Below are positions 18,155 to 26,001 of a stretch of 64,000 nucleotides of DNA, piece by piece. Both the position numbers and the translations under genes were made by a program. Every line of letters begins with the position of its first letter. Position 1 is the first letter of the stretch. Under the pieces are notes generated by a model. It had not been told where the DNA came from. It did not search any database and saw only the letters and a list, made by a program, of their open reading frames with translations. The stretch covers positions 1 to 64,000 of the forward strand of contig NZ_JAQQPZ010000004.1 in NCBI RefSeq assembly GCF_028750675.1, read 5' to 3'. The stretch comes from Shewanella metallivivens. Lineage in GTDB: Bacteria; Pseudomonadota; Gammaproteobacteria; Enterobacterales; Shewanellaceae.

Positions 18155-19560
18155 GATTTTGTTTCTCGGATCCCGTATTTTTCCATACGGCGATATAAGG
18201 CTTGGCGGCTTAAGCCCAGGGATTTGGCTACTCTGGCAATCACACCATTATGCTCAGTTAATGCGGCTTCTATTTGCTGTTTATCGGGCTCATTAATCAA
18301 GGGGGCATTATCTTGCGACTTAGCCGATAAAGGTGCAAAAAATGGGCTCGGCTCATGGCTTGCAAGTGCAGTCATTTGCCCAACTAAGTGAGTGTTTAAA
18401 CCAAAATCGTCCACGGTTAATTGCGCTGACTTAGCTAATAACGACGCCCTTTTACAGGCATTTTCAAGCTCGCGTACGTTACCAGACCAACAATGATTAA
18501 TTAACGCCTGCTGGGTCGCTTTATCAACAATAAACTGCTCACCCATAAAATGTTTTACCAGGGGTAAAATATCATCTTGGCGTTGTTTAAGTGGCGGCAC
18601 ACTCAGCTCAATCACATTTAAACGATAAAACAAATCTTCACGAAAGCGCCCATGGGCAATGTCGTCGGCTAAATCAGCATTGGTGGCGCTAATGACTCGC
18701 ACTGTGACTTTACGGGTTTGGTGGCTACCAAGGCGCTCAAACTCTCCCGTTTGCAGTACGCGCAATAACTTTACTTGGCCAGACAATGGCAAATTACCAA
18801 TTTCATCTAAAAATAAGGTTCCCCCATCGGCGGCTTCAAAACGGCCCACGCGGGTTTTATTGGCCCCTGTAAACGCGCCCGCTTCTGCCCCAAACAGTTC
18901 GGCTTCTAATAAATCCATTGGTAGCGCACCAATGTTGACCTTAATAAAGGGCTTATCTTTAAGCGGCGAGTTAGCCTGTAAAATATCGGCTATTTTGTCT
19001 TTGCCTGCACCATTGGGGCCGGTGATCATCACCGACACGTCAGAACGGGCAACTTGCAGCGCTAAATCAACACAACGTTGCATGGCACCACTGGCAAACA
19101 CCAAACCGCATAAATCAGCGCCATTAATGGCCGACATACGGTCACTGTGAATACGGTTTAATTGGCTATTTTGCTGAGACAAACGGTAAATAGACAATAA
19201 ATTGCTAATACTGTTTAACAACTTAGCATCGTCCCATGGTTTACCCATGTAATCAGCGGCCCCCGCTTTAACTAACTCGACTGCGGTTTCTAATTGTGTC
19301 CAAGCCGTCATTAAAATAATCGGTAAATTGGGCTGTAACTGGCGCAATGCATAAAACAGCTGTTTACCCTCTTCGCCCGAGGTCGTGTCGCGGCTAAAGT
19401 TCATGTCTTGGATCACCAAGCTGATCTCTTTGTGGGTCACAATATCAATAGCTGCATCAGGTGAATGACAAAAAATGGCATGGTAATCATGCAACTCAAT
19501 CATTAACGCAAGTGCTTGGCAAATGGCGTGATTGTCATCAACAATTAAAATAGTATCCAT
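18151..19560 (-). CDS. NtrC-family sigma-54-dependent response regulator
   Basis: 469 residues in three parts: receiver domain with phospho-acceptor Asp52 (LVIQDMNF) and Lys in MGKPW; AAA+ activator domain with Walker A GPNGAGKD, the sigma-54 contact loop GAFTGA (~230), Walker B GGTLFLDEIG and the arginine-finger region FREDLFYRL; and a C-terminal Fis-type helix-turn-helix (VAKSLGLSRQALYRRMEKYG). The intact GAFTGA predicts activation of sigma-54 promoters. A matching -24/-12 promoter and dyad sites stand in front of the HlyD gene at the head of this gene set. It is co-directional with the permeases (152-base gap) and coupled to the kinase. Confidence 0.95.
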   Translation of the reverse strand: MDTILIVDDNHAICQALALMIELHDYHAIFCHSPDAAIDIVTHKEISLVIQDMNFSRDTTSGEEGKQLFYALRQLQPNLPIILMTAWTQLETAVELVKAGAADYMGKPWDDAKLLNSISNLLSIYRLSQQNSQLNRIHSDRMSAINGADLCGLVFASGAMQRCVDLALQVARSDVSVMITGPNGAGKDKIADILQANSPLKDKPFIKVNIGALPMDLLEAELFGAEAGAFTGANKTRVGRFEAADGGTLFLDEIGNLPLSGQVKLLRVLQTGEFERLGSHQTRKVTVRVISATNADLADDIAHGRFREDLFYRLNVIELSVPPLKQRQDDILPLVKHFMGEQFIVDKATQQALINHCWSGNVRELENACKRASLLAKSAQLTVDDFGLNTHLVGQMTALASHEPSPFFAPLSAKSQDNAPLINEPDKQQIEAALTEHNGVIARVAKSLGLSRQALYRRMEKYGIRETKS

Positions 19561-19712
19561 TACGATGATGTTGTTCTCATTGAGTTATATCCAAATATCC
19601 GTATGTATTAGCCACGTCTACAAGACTAAGGCAACATTCAATACATAAGCAATGATTGTCTCACATAAAACACAAGCTAGTGCCTAACACAAAGTCTGTA
19701 ATGATGCGCCAC

Positions 19713-20921
19713 CTACACACTACGCGTGGCCATAGCGGGTGAAATATTGGCCGCTTTGGTCGCTGGCACGATTACCGCTAGGGTTGTCACAACCAGTAAA
19801 CCAATAACAGACATAATAGGATAAATCACTGGCACCATAGGTAAACTATATAAAGACATCAGTTGCTGCCCAAGCACTAAAGCTAATACGCCACCAATCA
19901 CGCCGCCCACAATACAAATTAAGTAATTTTCAACCATAAAGTATTGAATAATATCGCGCTTACGAGCCCCAAGTGCTCTACGAGTGCCAATTTGTTTGGT
20001 GCGGCGTTGAATGTTAAACATCACCATACCGGTTAATCCTAATGCGGTGATCAGTAACAGCAACACGACCATCATACTTAATACTGTCGCCATTAACCTA
20101 TGATTGCTGTAACTGCGGTTTTTAAGCTCTGCCACGGTTTGAAAGTTATCCAGTACACGGTTTTGGTTTTCGGCGTGTAACGCGCTACGAATTGCCTCTT
20201 CTAATGCAGGGATATGCTCCGGTAATGCCCGCACCATATACATTTTATTACTACTGTTACCGCCAAAATCAACATTTTGGATCACACTGTATTCAAAGTT
20301 TTCATGGTCGACCCATGCCCCTTGTAGCTTATCAACCACACCAATAATGGTGACAGTTTGCGTCCCCTGGTACATGGTTTTACCCAGTGGTGACTCATCT
20401 CCCCAAAAGGCTTTGGCTAAAGGTTGTGACACTAACGCCAACATACCAGAGTCGTCGATATTGGTATTGATTTCGTCTGGATTAAAATTACGTCCTGCAA
20501 CTAACTTAGCCCCCATCACATTGAGTAAATGATCGTTACCCAAATAAAAAGCAAAACCTGGGGTACTTTTAGCGGTATCTTCGTTAGGGCCGTCAACGTA
20601 ACGGTCCATCCAGCCACTATCACTTAATGGCAGCATATTACTGGAGCTGGCATCAATCACATTGGGTAAGGCACGTAAAATAAGTTGATCGACTTCATTT
20701 TGTTTGATGTTATCGATCGCGGGGTCAAAGTTGTACACGCTAAAGGTGAGTATTTGCGCTTCGGCATAGCCCGATTCACGCTGCATTAACGATAAGCGTT
20801 CATAAATGATAAAACTGGCATTAGCAACAATAGCAACAGACAAAATAATCTGTAATAACAATAAAATGGGTGAACTTTTACTGCGCATCAAACTGGATAA
20901 AATCGGTTTAATATGTAACAT
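19713..20921 (-). CDS. FtsX/MacB-type ABC transporter permease (second)
   Basis: 402 residues. One N-terminal transmembrane helix (ILLLLQIILSVAIVANASFI), a ~230-residue periplasmic MacB-like domain, then three C-terminal helices, which is the FtsX/MacB plan. The C-terminal half contains QIGTRRALGARKRDIIQYFMVEN, the conserved FtsX cytoplasmic coupling segment (named here by its TRRALGA core). It works with the other permease (20951-22264) and the ATPase (22275-22973) as a probable heterodimeric mechanotransmission transporter. Substrate unknown; related cassettes are implicated in export of, or resistance to, peptides and lipophilic compounds. Confidence 0.9.
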   Translation of the reverse strand: MLHIKPILSSLMRSKSSPILLLLQIILSVAIVANASFIIYERLSLMQRESGYAEAQILTFSVYNFDPAIDNIKQNEVDQLILRALPNVIDASSSNMLPLSDSGWMDRYVDGPNEDTAKSTPGFAFYLGNDHLLNVMGAKLVAGRNFNPDEINTNIDDSGMLALVSQPLAKAFWGDESPLGKTMYQGTQTVTIIGVVDKLQGAWVDHENFEYSVIQNVDFGGNSSNKMYMVRALPEHIPALEEAIRSALHAENQNRVLDNFQTVAELKNRSYSNHRLMATVLSMMVVLLLLITALGLTGMVMFNIQRRTKQIGTRRALGARKRDIIQYFMVENYLICIVGGVIGGVLALVLGQQLMSLYSLPMVPVIYPIMSVIGLLVVTTLAVIVPATKAANISPAMATRSV

Positions 20922-20950
20922 GGCGATGTCCTTTTTAACCTACACTGGCG

Positions 20951-22264
20951 TTATTGCGCTTTTAAATACACGCTAGGTTTAGTGCGGCACACAACCCATG
21001 CCGGATAAATGCCCGCGAGTACGGCTGTCGAAATGGCAATTAACGGTGTAATAACCCACATACTGGCATCAAGCCCAGTAACGCTTTGATCCATTGAAAA
21101 ATAACTGTGTAGCGCGGTTAACGACCCCCAAGCCCATAACAAGCCTACCAGCCCACCAATAAACCCTATCATGCCAACCTCAACCATATACTGACTAAAT
21201 ATCTGCCCACGGCTGGCTCCAATGGCACGTCGAACACCAACCTCTGGGGCGCGTTTTAAAAATTTAGTCAGCAATAACCCAAGAATATTCACCAAACACA
21301 CACTTAAAAACAGCAAGCTGAGGCCAACGAGTATTTTGTTGTCTTGTGGCACCACATTGTTATCTTCAAGCCATTTATCGATATCACTAATTTGCACCGC
21401 TTCTGCTGCCGATTTAGCGGTATCGGTAAAGCGACCAATGGCGCGTTGCTGCTCAACATAGCGGGTCAGCCAGCTTTGGTAATGTTGCTTTTCATCTTCG
21501 CTGTTAAGCTCTGTCCAAAACTGAATCCACACTTTTTCAGACGCTAAGCGGTCGCTGTAAGTGATCATGGGCTCGAATTTCCAACCACTGGTATTACCCC
21601 ACACATCAAACTCTTCTTGAGCGGTCAACGAAAACGGAATAAAGATTTCTTCGGCGTCGTTAAAGGCACCATTAAGCGGATCGTAATATTTTGGTTGGGG
21701 ATTCCAGTGGTCAATCACCCCCACAATTTGATACGGCTTACGGTCCAAAAATACCGTTTTACCCACACTGTTTTTACCTTCAAAAAAGCGTAAGTTTAGC
21801 TTTTGGCTAATGACCACTTGATACGCTGGGCGTAAATCAACACTGGCGTCCCAATAGCTGCCGTATAAAAAGGGCACCGAAAAAATCCTAAAAAAATCAC
21901 GGTCTGTCACCCTTACACTTTGTAAAACAGGTTCAATTTTGGGGTTGTCAGATTGTAACGCCAAGCCGGTCCGAAAGGTCGCAGCTTTTAGGCTTAGTTG
22001 CTGGTTATTACGCAAATTCATTGCGTCGATATAAGTAATGTTTGAAATAAAATCATCCCAGGTATCTAAGCCTTGGCTCCAAAGCTGCACCGAGTTAATC
22101 ACCTCACTGCGCTCACCCGCAGGGTTATAAGACATGGTTTTATACACATTTAACGTGGTGATGGTAATACCAATACCTATCGAAATCGCTAACACCATTA
22201 GCATTGATAACATTGGTGTTTTGCGAATACTTCGCCAGGCTAAATCACAATAATAAAAAAACAT
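20951..22264 (-). CDS. FtsX/MacB-type ABC transporter permease (first)
   Basis: 437 residues starting MFFYYCDLAWRSIRKTP at 22264, ten bases after the ATPase stop and preceded by AAGGGGAAC; a longer reading from 22357 would overlap the ATPase and has no such site. One N-terminal helix (MLSMLMVLAISIGIGITI), a large periplasmic domain, then three C-terminal helices with the GVRRAIGASRGQIFSQYMVE coupling segment. It is paired with 19713-20921; the two permeases differ clearly in the periplasmic domain, so the transporter is likely a heterodimer. Confidence 0.9.
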   Translation of the reverse strand: MFFYYCDLAWRSIRKTPMLSMLMVLAISIGIGITITTLNVYKTMSYNPAGERSEVINSVQLWSQGLDTWDDFISNITYIDAMNLRNNQQLSLKAATFRTGLALQSDNPKIEPVLQSVRVTDRDFFRIFSVPFLYGSYWDASVDLRPAYQVVISQKLNLRFFEGKNSVGKTVFLDRKPYQIVGVIDHWNPQPKYYDPLNGAFNDAEEIFIPFSLTAQEEFDVWGNTSGWKFEPMITYSDRLASEKVWIQFWTELNSEDEKQHYQSWLTRYVEQQRAIGRFTDTAKSAAEAVQISDIDKWLEDNNVVPQDNKILVGLSLLFLSVCLVNILGLLLTKFLKRAPEVGVRRAIGASRGQIFSQYMVEVGMIGFIGGLVGLLWAWGSLTALHSYFSMDQSVTGLDASMWVITPLIAISTAVLAGIYPAWVVCRTKPSVYLKAQ

Positions 22265-22274
22265 GATGTTCCCC

Positions 22275-22973
22275 TTAGCGAGTGCCGGTTGCAGCAGGTT
22301 GGTACATCGAAAAGTCACACACCTGGCCATCAACAATTTGAATATTACGCTGAGCACGGCGAGCCAATTCTGGGTCGTGGGTCACCATAATAATGGTGGT
22401 GCCTTGCTGATTAATATTCTCTAAAAGCTCCATCACCTGGCGCGCCATTAAGCTGTCTAGGTTTCCGGTAGGTTCATCGGCGAGTAAAAAGCGTGGTTCG
22501 CCAGCTAACGCCCGCGCAATGGCAACACGTTGCTGCTGTCCGCCAGACAATTGCGTCGGTAAATGCTTCATTCGCGCGCCTAAACCCACTTGCTCTAGCG
22601 CTGACTCGACTCGGCGCTTACGCTCACTGGCATTCATACCGCGATAACGCAGCGGCACTTCAACGTTTTCGGCTAAGTTAAGATCAGGAATTAAATTAAA
22701 CCCCTGAAAGATAAATCCAATTTTTTCATTACGTACTTTTGCGCTGTGGTTATCACTTAAATTAGACACATTCACGCCATCAAGGCTGTATTCGCCCGAG
22801 CTAAAGCCTTCGAGCAGACCTGCAATATTTAAAAAGGTGGTTTTACCTGAGCCAGAAGGCCCGGTAACTGCAACAAACTCGCCTTCATTCACTTCAAGGC
22901 TAAAATCGCGTAGTGCATGGGTTTCAACTAAGTCAGTTTTGAACACTTTGTTGATATTTTTCATGGATAACAT
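22275..22973 (-). CDS. ABC transporter ATPase (MacB/LolD type)
   Basis: 232 residues from ATG at 22973, preceded by AAGGAAACC; an upstream ATG at 23003 lacks a ribosome-binding site. Walker A GPSGSGKTT, Q-loop FQGFNLIPDLN, signature LSGGQQQR, Walker B FLLADEPTGNLDS, His switch MVTHDPE. The 'LAEN..VPL' and 'EPTGNLD' blocks are typical of the MacB/LolD/FtsE group that couples to FtsX-type permeases. It sits between the adaptor/small protein and the two permeases. Confidence 0.94.
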   Translation of the reverse strand: MLSMKNINKVFKTDLVETHALRDFSLEVNEGEFVAVTGPSGSGKTTFLNIAGLLEGFSSGEYSLDGVNVSNLSDNHSAKVRNEKIGFIFQGFNLIPDLNLAENVEVPLRYRGMNASERKRRVESALEQVGLGARMKHLPTQLSGGQQQRVAIARALAGEPRFLLADEPTGNLDSLMARQVMELLENINQQGTTIIMVTHDPELARRAQRNIQIVDGQVCDFSMYQPAATGTR

Positions 22974-23095
22974 AATGGTTTCCTTGGTTAATTCTGTTGC
23001 CACATCCCTGCGCTTAACGCTAATAATGGGGCTTTGCTAATCTAAATACGGCGTTGATAATGACTTTTTTATACGATTAATGTCGCTACCGTTAA

Positions 23096-23317
23096 CTAAA
23101 GCAACAGCTTAATGTTAAGCATGTCGCTGATACCTATATGCAAACTCACGGCTGGGGTAACATCACTTAGCCGAGTCGATACTTGGCTGCTCATATCAAT
23201 TAGCTGCAAACTTACCGATAACCAATCTGTATGATTATCAATACGATAACTTACAGCCATCGCCAAAATAAATAACGCGGCTAGTGCGATAAGCTGTCTA
23301 CGTTGAATCAAAGTCAT
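23096..23317 (-). CDS. Small single-pass membrane protein in the efflux operon
   Basis: 73 residues starting MTLIQRRQLIALAALFILAM, with one hydrophobic helix at ~9-24 and a ~50-residue periplasmic tail without Cys. TAAGGAC precedes the ATG, and the gene starts 41 bases after the HlyD stop in the same direction. Not recognised; position suggests an accessory or regulatory subunit of the transporter. Coding status rests on ribosome-binding site, orientation and membrane-protein composition. Confidence 0.6.
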   Translation of the reverse strand: MTLIQRRQLIALAALFILAMAVSYRIDNHTDWLSVSLQLIDMSSQVSTRLSDVTPAVSLHIGISDMLNIKLLL

Positions 23318-23358
23318 TGAATGTCCTTACTCAGTTGAGTGTCTTTTCATTAACATGT

Positions 23359-24618
23359 TTATCGGATTTGAATTGTGGGCTCATTTTTAAAGGTTTCGGT
23401 GCCAGATATCACCCACACATCGCCTACTTCACCGCCCTCAATCACTTCAACTTGGCTCATACTGCGTGCGCCCAATTTAACGGTTTTTTTATGCGCAATG
23501 GTGTCATTAACTTGGTATGCCACATCGCCCCCCATATTAAGAAAATCACCCCGTTTAACCATTAATACATTGGGCCTGTTTTCCAGTAACACTCGGGCAG
23601 ACAAGCGCTGATTTTGACGTAACGATAAGCGGTCACTGTTAGCAAAACGCACTCTGGCGGTCACTTCACGATTACGCACTTCAGGTGAAATTGACGACAA
23701 TTGGCCAACCACATTTTCGCTCCCAAAACTGAGCTCGACATCCATACCTAGGCCCAGTTCATCGGCATAAGACTCAGGTACAGCAAGTTCTGCTTCAAAA
23801 GCGGTTAAGTCGACCACAGTTAATATGGGTTGGCTGGCAGCAATGCGGGCTTTTTGTTCCACCAGCCAGTTACCAATAATGCCACTCACTGGGGCGACAA
23901 TATTAAGTGCATTGGCTTGGCGGGTGAGTTCTTGCACCACTAAGGCCTGACGCTGAACCTCAAGGGTACGGTTTTTAATTTCAAAACTGAGGGTGTCGCG
24001 CATTAACTCGACTTCTTGCTGGGCGTGTTTATGTAATAGTTTGGCTTTGTGTAAGTCATCTTTGCTTTTTTCAAAATCGATTTTGCTGATCAAGCTCGAC
24101 TCAATCAATTGATCGCCACGACGGCTTTCACGATCTGCCGCTGCTAAATCCACTTTGGCCATATCTAAAATCTGACTAACACGCAATTGCTCACGGCGCG
24201 CATCTAACTTAGCCCGCTCAAGGCTGCCTTGCATTCCTTCAAGTAATGATTGCTGTTGTTGCAACTCGCTTTGTAGGCGCGGGCTTTCAATTTTGGCCAC
24301 CACCTGCCCAAGCTCAACTTCATCGCCAGGCTGGCTTAATAGGGTTACTACGCCTTCTTCAGTGCTGTATAAAATGGGCGCATTAGCTGCAACAATTTTA
24401 CCTGTGGTGGCAATATCACGCACCAAGGTGCCACGGGTTAAGGTTGCCAAGCGTAAATCGGCACCATCAACCGAACGCTGGTGACTGTCATGGCTCAAAC
24501 TCGCCCACACCAATGCACTCATTAATATGGCACCGCAACCTATCATCAAGGGCAAGCGCAATTTACGGCCTAACGTTGGCGCAATCACGGTATCTTGGCT
24601 ACTTGTGTCTTTAATCAT
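23359..24618 (-). CDS. HlyD/MacA-like periplasmic adaptor protein
   Basis: 419 residues. An N-terminal membrane anchor (~22-42, LMIGCGAILMSALVWASL), a lipoyl/barrel-sandwich half motif (ATTGKIVAANAPILYSTEEG, core named), a long alpha hairpin (~120-240, rich in Gln, Glu, Arg and Lys), the second lipoyl half (IVAPVSGIIGNWLVEQ), and a beta-barrel with the membrane-proximal domain (VLMVKRGDFLNMG...). This is the periplasmic adaptor plan of tripartite exporters. It is the first gene after the sigma-54 promoter at 24679-24694. No outer-membrane TolC gene is nearby, so a housekeeping TolC would be needed. Confidence 0.92.
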   Translation of the reverse strand: MIKDTSSQDTVIAPTLGRKLRLPLMIGCGAILMSALVWASLSHDSHQRSVDGADLRLATLTRGTLVRDIATTGKIVAANAPILYSTEEGVVTLLSQPGDEVELGQVVAKIESPRLQSELQQQQSLLEGMQGSLERAKLDARREQLRVSQILDMAKVDLAAADRESRRGDQLIESSLISKIDFEKSKDDLHKAKLLHKHAQQEVELMRDTLSFEIKNRTLEVQRQALVVQELTRQANALNIVAPVSGIIGNWLVEQKARIAASQPILTVVDLTAFEAELAVPESYADELGLGMDVELSFGSENVVGQLSSISPEVRNREVTARVRFANSDRLSLRQNQRLSARVLLENRPNVLMVKRGDFLNMGGDVAYQVNDTIAHKKTVKLGARSMSQVEVIEGGEVGDVWVISGTETFKNEPTIQIR

Positions 24619-24678
24619 GTCAAATCCTTAGGTAATACGTTAGCAGCACGTACCACTTCACGTTTATACCCAAGATAA

Positions 24679-24694
24679 AGCACAAGCCATGCCA
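24679..24694 (-). promoter_or_regulatory. Candidate sigma-54 (-24/-12) promoter
   Basis: On the minus strand TGGCATGGCTTGTGCT matches the consensus TGGCAC-N5-TTGC with exact GG-to-GC spacing of 10 bases and two mismatches. It lies ~60 bases upstream of the HlyD ATG, as expected for an operon whose own regulator has a GAFTGA loop. Confidence 0.65.
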
Positions 24695-24759
24695 GTTGTT
24701 ATTTATTGTTGTTTTTCATGAAGATAATAATTTAAAAGGGTGTTTGAACAGTTTAAAAG

Positions 24760-24818
24760 TGTCCGCGGACAGGTGTAAAAACTGTCCGGTTATTGAGAAA
24801 GTGTCCGAGCGGACACTT
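24760..24818 (-). promoter_or_regulatory. Upstream activator dyads (TGTCCG/CGGACA)
   Basis: Three related sites: a 12-bp palindrome TGTCCGCGGACA (24760-24771), a half-site TGTCCG (24783-24788), and a perfect 9-bp dyad AAGTGTCCG-AG-CGGACACTT (24799-24818). The two full sites are 43 bases apart centre to centre, about four helical turns, and start ~65 bases upstream of the -24 element. They are probable binding sites for the NtrC-type regulator at 18151-19560. Confidence 0.6.
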
Positions 24819-24840
24819 GGTTTTGTACTTATGTACTTAT

Positions 24841-25066
24841 GTACTTTATGGCCTGCGGCCACTAACGTCGTGGCCGCAGGCCATGAGTACAAAACGATCA
24901 AACAACAAAAGCAAACACCTGGATTCCGGCTCAAAAGCATTGCCGGAATGACGCAGTATTTAACCCGTGCAGGGTGGAACCTTGCGATCTTATTTCAAAC
25001 GAAGTTTGAACATTCTGGTGTCGGCGAAGCACCACGACGTTAGTGGCCGCAGGCCATAAGAAACCG
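24841..25066 (-). repeat. Modular dispersed repeat with palindromic cores (copy A)
   Basis: Contains TGGCCTGCGGCCAC...GTGGCCGCAGGCCA, a 14-bp perfect stem with a 7-base loop (24849-24883) that is extended by flanking GTACT/AGTAC, then a GGATTCCGGCTCAAAAGCATTG...module with its own inverted CCGGAAT arms (24922-24952), a CCTGCACGG-type module and another GGCCTGCGGCCACTAACG unit at the far end (25038-25060). The same modules recur in inverse orientation at 42553-42812. No coding function. Confidence 0.7.
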
Positions 25067-25091
25067 TGCCTAAACTCACCAGTTTAATCAT

Positions 25092-25970
25092 CTACCCTCT
25101 TACTTTATCTAATGCCCCGCAAACCGCATTAACACCTAGTATGGATCTTGGGGTTGCGCGGTGGAGTAAGTCTGCATCGAACTGATAAATATGCTGATTT
25201 TTTACTGCGGGGAGCTCTGGCCAATCGGCCCAGTTAATGCCTAATACGTTGCCTTCATCCTGGCTTTGTAAAATCACCTCAGCACCGGTTAATAGCACAT
25301 TTTCGATGCTAATTTGTGGGTATTCGCTGGCGGCGTCATAAAACACATTTTCACCGTGACACACTTCTATCAAGTTTTGGATCCAGCTGCCTTTAGCCAC
25401 CGTCATGAGTGGGGTTGACCACAATTGATAAAAGACTTTTACCGCGGGTTTATTTTGATTGTTACTCTTTATCTCAGCCAATTGCTGACGATAGTCATCT
25501 GCCACTTGCTTGGCCTTAATTGAATGCCCTGTAAGCTGACCCAGTTGCTCAAGATTGGTTGCAATATCGGCTAAGGTTTTCGGGTCGCTATTAACAAGCT
25601 TAAAGCCTAAATCTTGCAGTTGCTTGATGTCTTCCATTTTATTGCCGCTTTGCCATACCACGATTAAATCAGGGTTTAGCTCAATCACTCGCTCAACTTG
25701 AATGCCATAATAGCCACCAATACTGGGAATGTTTTTAGCTGTGGCTGGGTAATCGGCATGGTCTGTAGTGGCAACGATTGTGTCACCTGCACCAATGGCG
25801 AACAACATCTCAACAGCATGGGGTGATAATGCAATAACCCGTTTAGCTAGCTGCTGTGGCTTTGGTAAATGGGTCGATTCGGCAGCACCTAAAATAAACG
25901 AGACTGGCAACAGCACAACAAGCGTAATGGGCAATAACAATGTACGTAGCAAAATGTATTCCTTAATCAT
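25092..25970 (-). CDS. btuF: Vitamin B12 ABC transporter substrate-binding protein
   Basis: 292 residues with a Sec signal peptide (~1-30) and two lobes of the helical-backbone (TroA/BtuF) fold. The first lobe carries RVIALSPHAVEMLFAIGAGD and GGYYGIQVERVIELNPDLIVVW, matching the E. coli BtuF blocks RVITLSPANTELAFAAG and NLERIVALKPDLVIAW; WIQNLIEVCHGENVF parallels NQVLEVCGGENIF. It should deliver cobalamin to a BtuCD-type transporter, of which the permease and ATPase lie at 48890-50780. It is separate from that operon and follows a DUF2235 gene by 31 bases. Confidence 0.88.
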   Translation of the reverse strand: MIKEYILLRTLLLPITLVVLLPVSFILGAAESTHLPKPQQLAKRVIALSPHAVEMLFAIGAGDTIVATTDHADYPATAKNIPSIGGYYGIQVERVIELNPDLIVVWQSGNKMEDIKQLQDLGFKLVNSDPKTLADIATNLEQLGQLTGHSIKAKQVADDYRQQLAEIKSNNQNKPAVKVFYQLWSTPLMTVAKGSWIQNLIEVCHGENVFYDAASEYPQISIENVLLTGAEVILQSQDEGNVLGINWADWPELPAVKNQHIYQFDADLLHRATPRSILGVNAVCGALDKVRG

Positions 25971-26001
25971 GTATTCTTTTCAGCGCCTTGTGTCACAACG
26001 T

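Noticed and set aside
24696..25043. 115-codon plus-strand frame and its minus-strand counterpart in the efflux control region
   Set aside because: Both are made of the dyads and palindromic repeats (hence mirrored residues such as AATNVVAAGH and AATTLVAAGH) and show no protein-like composition.
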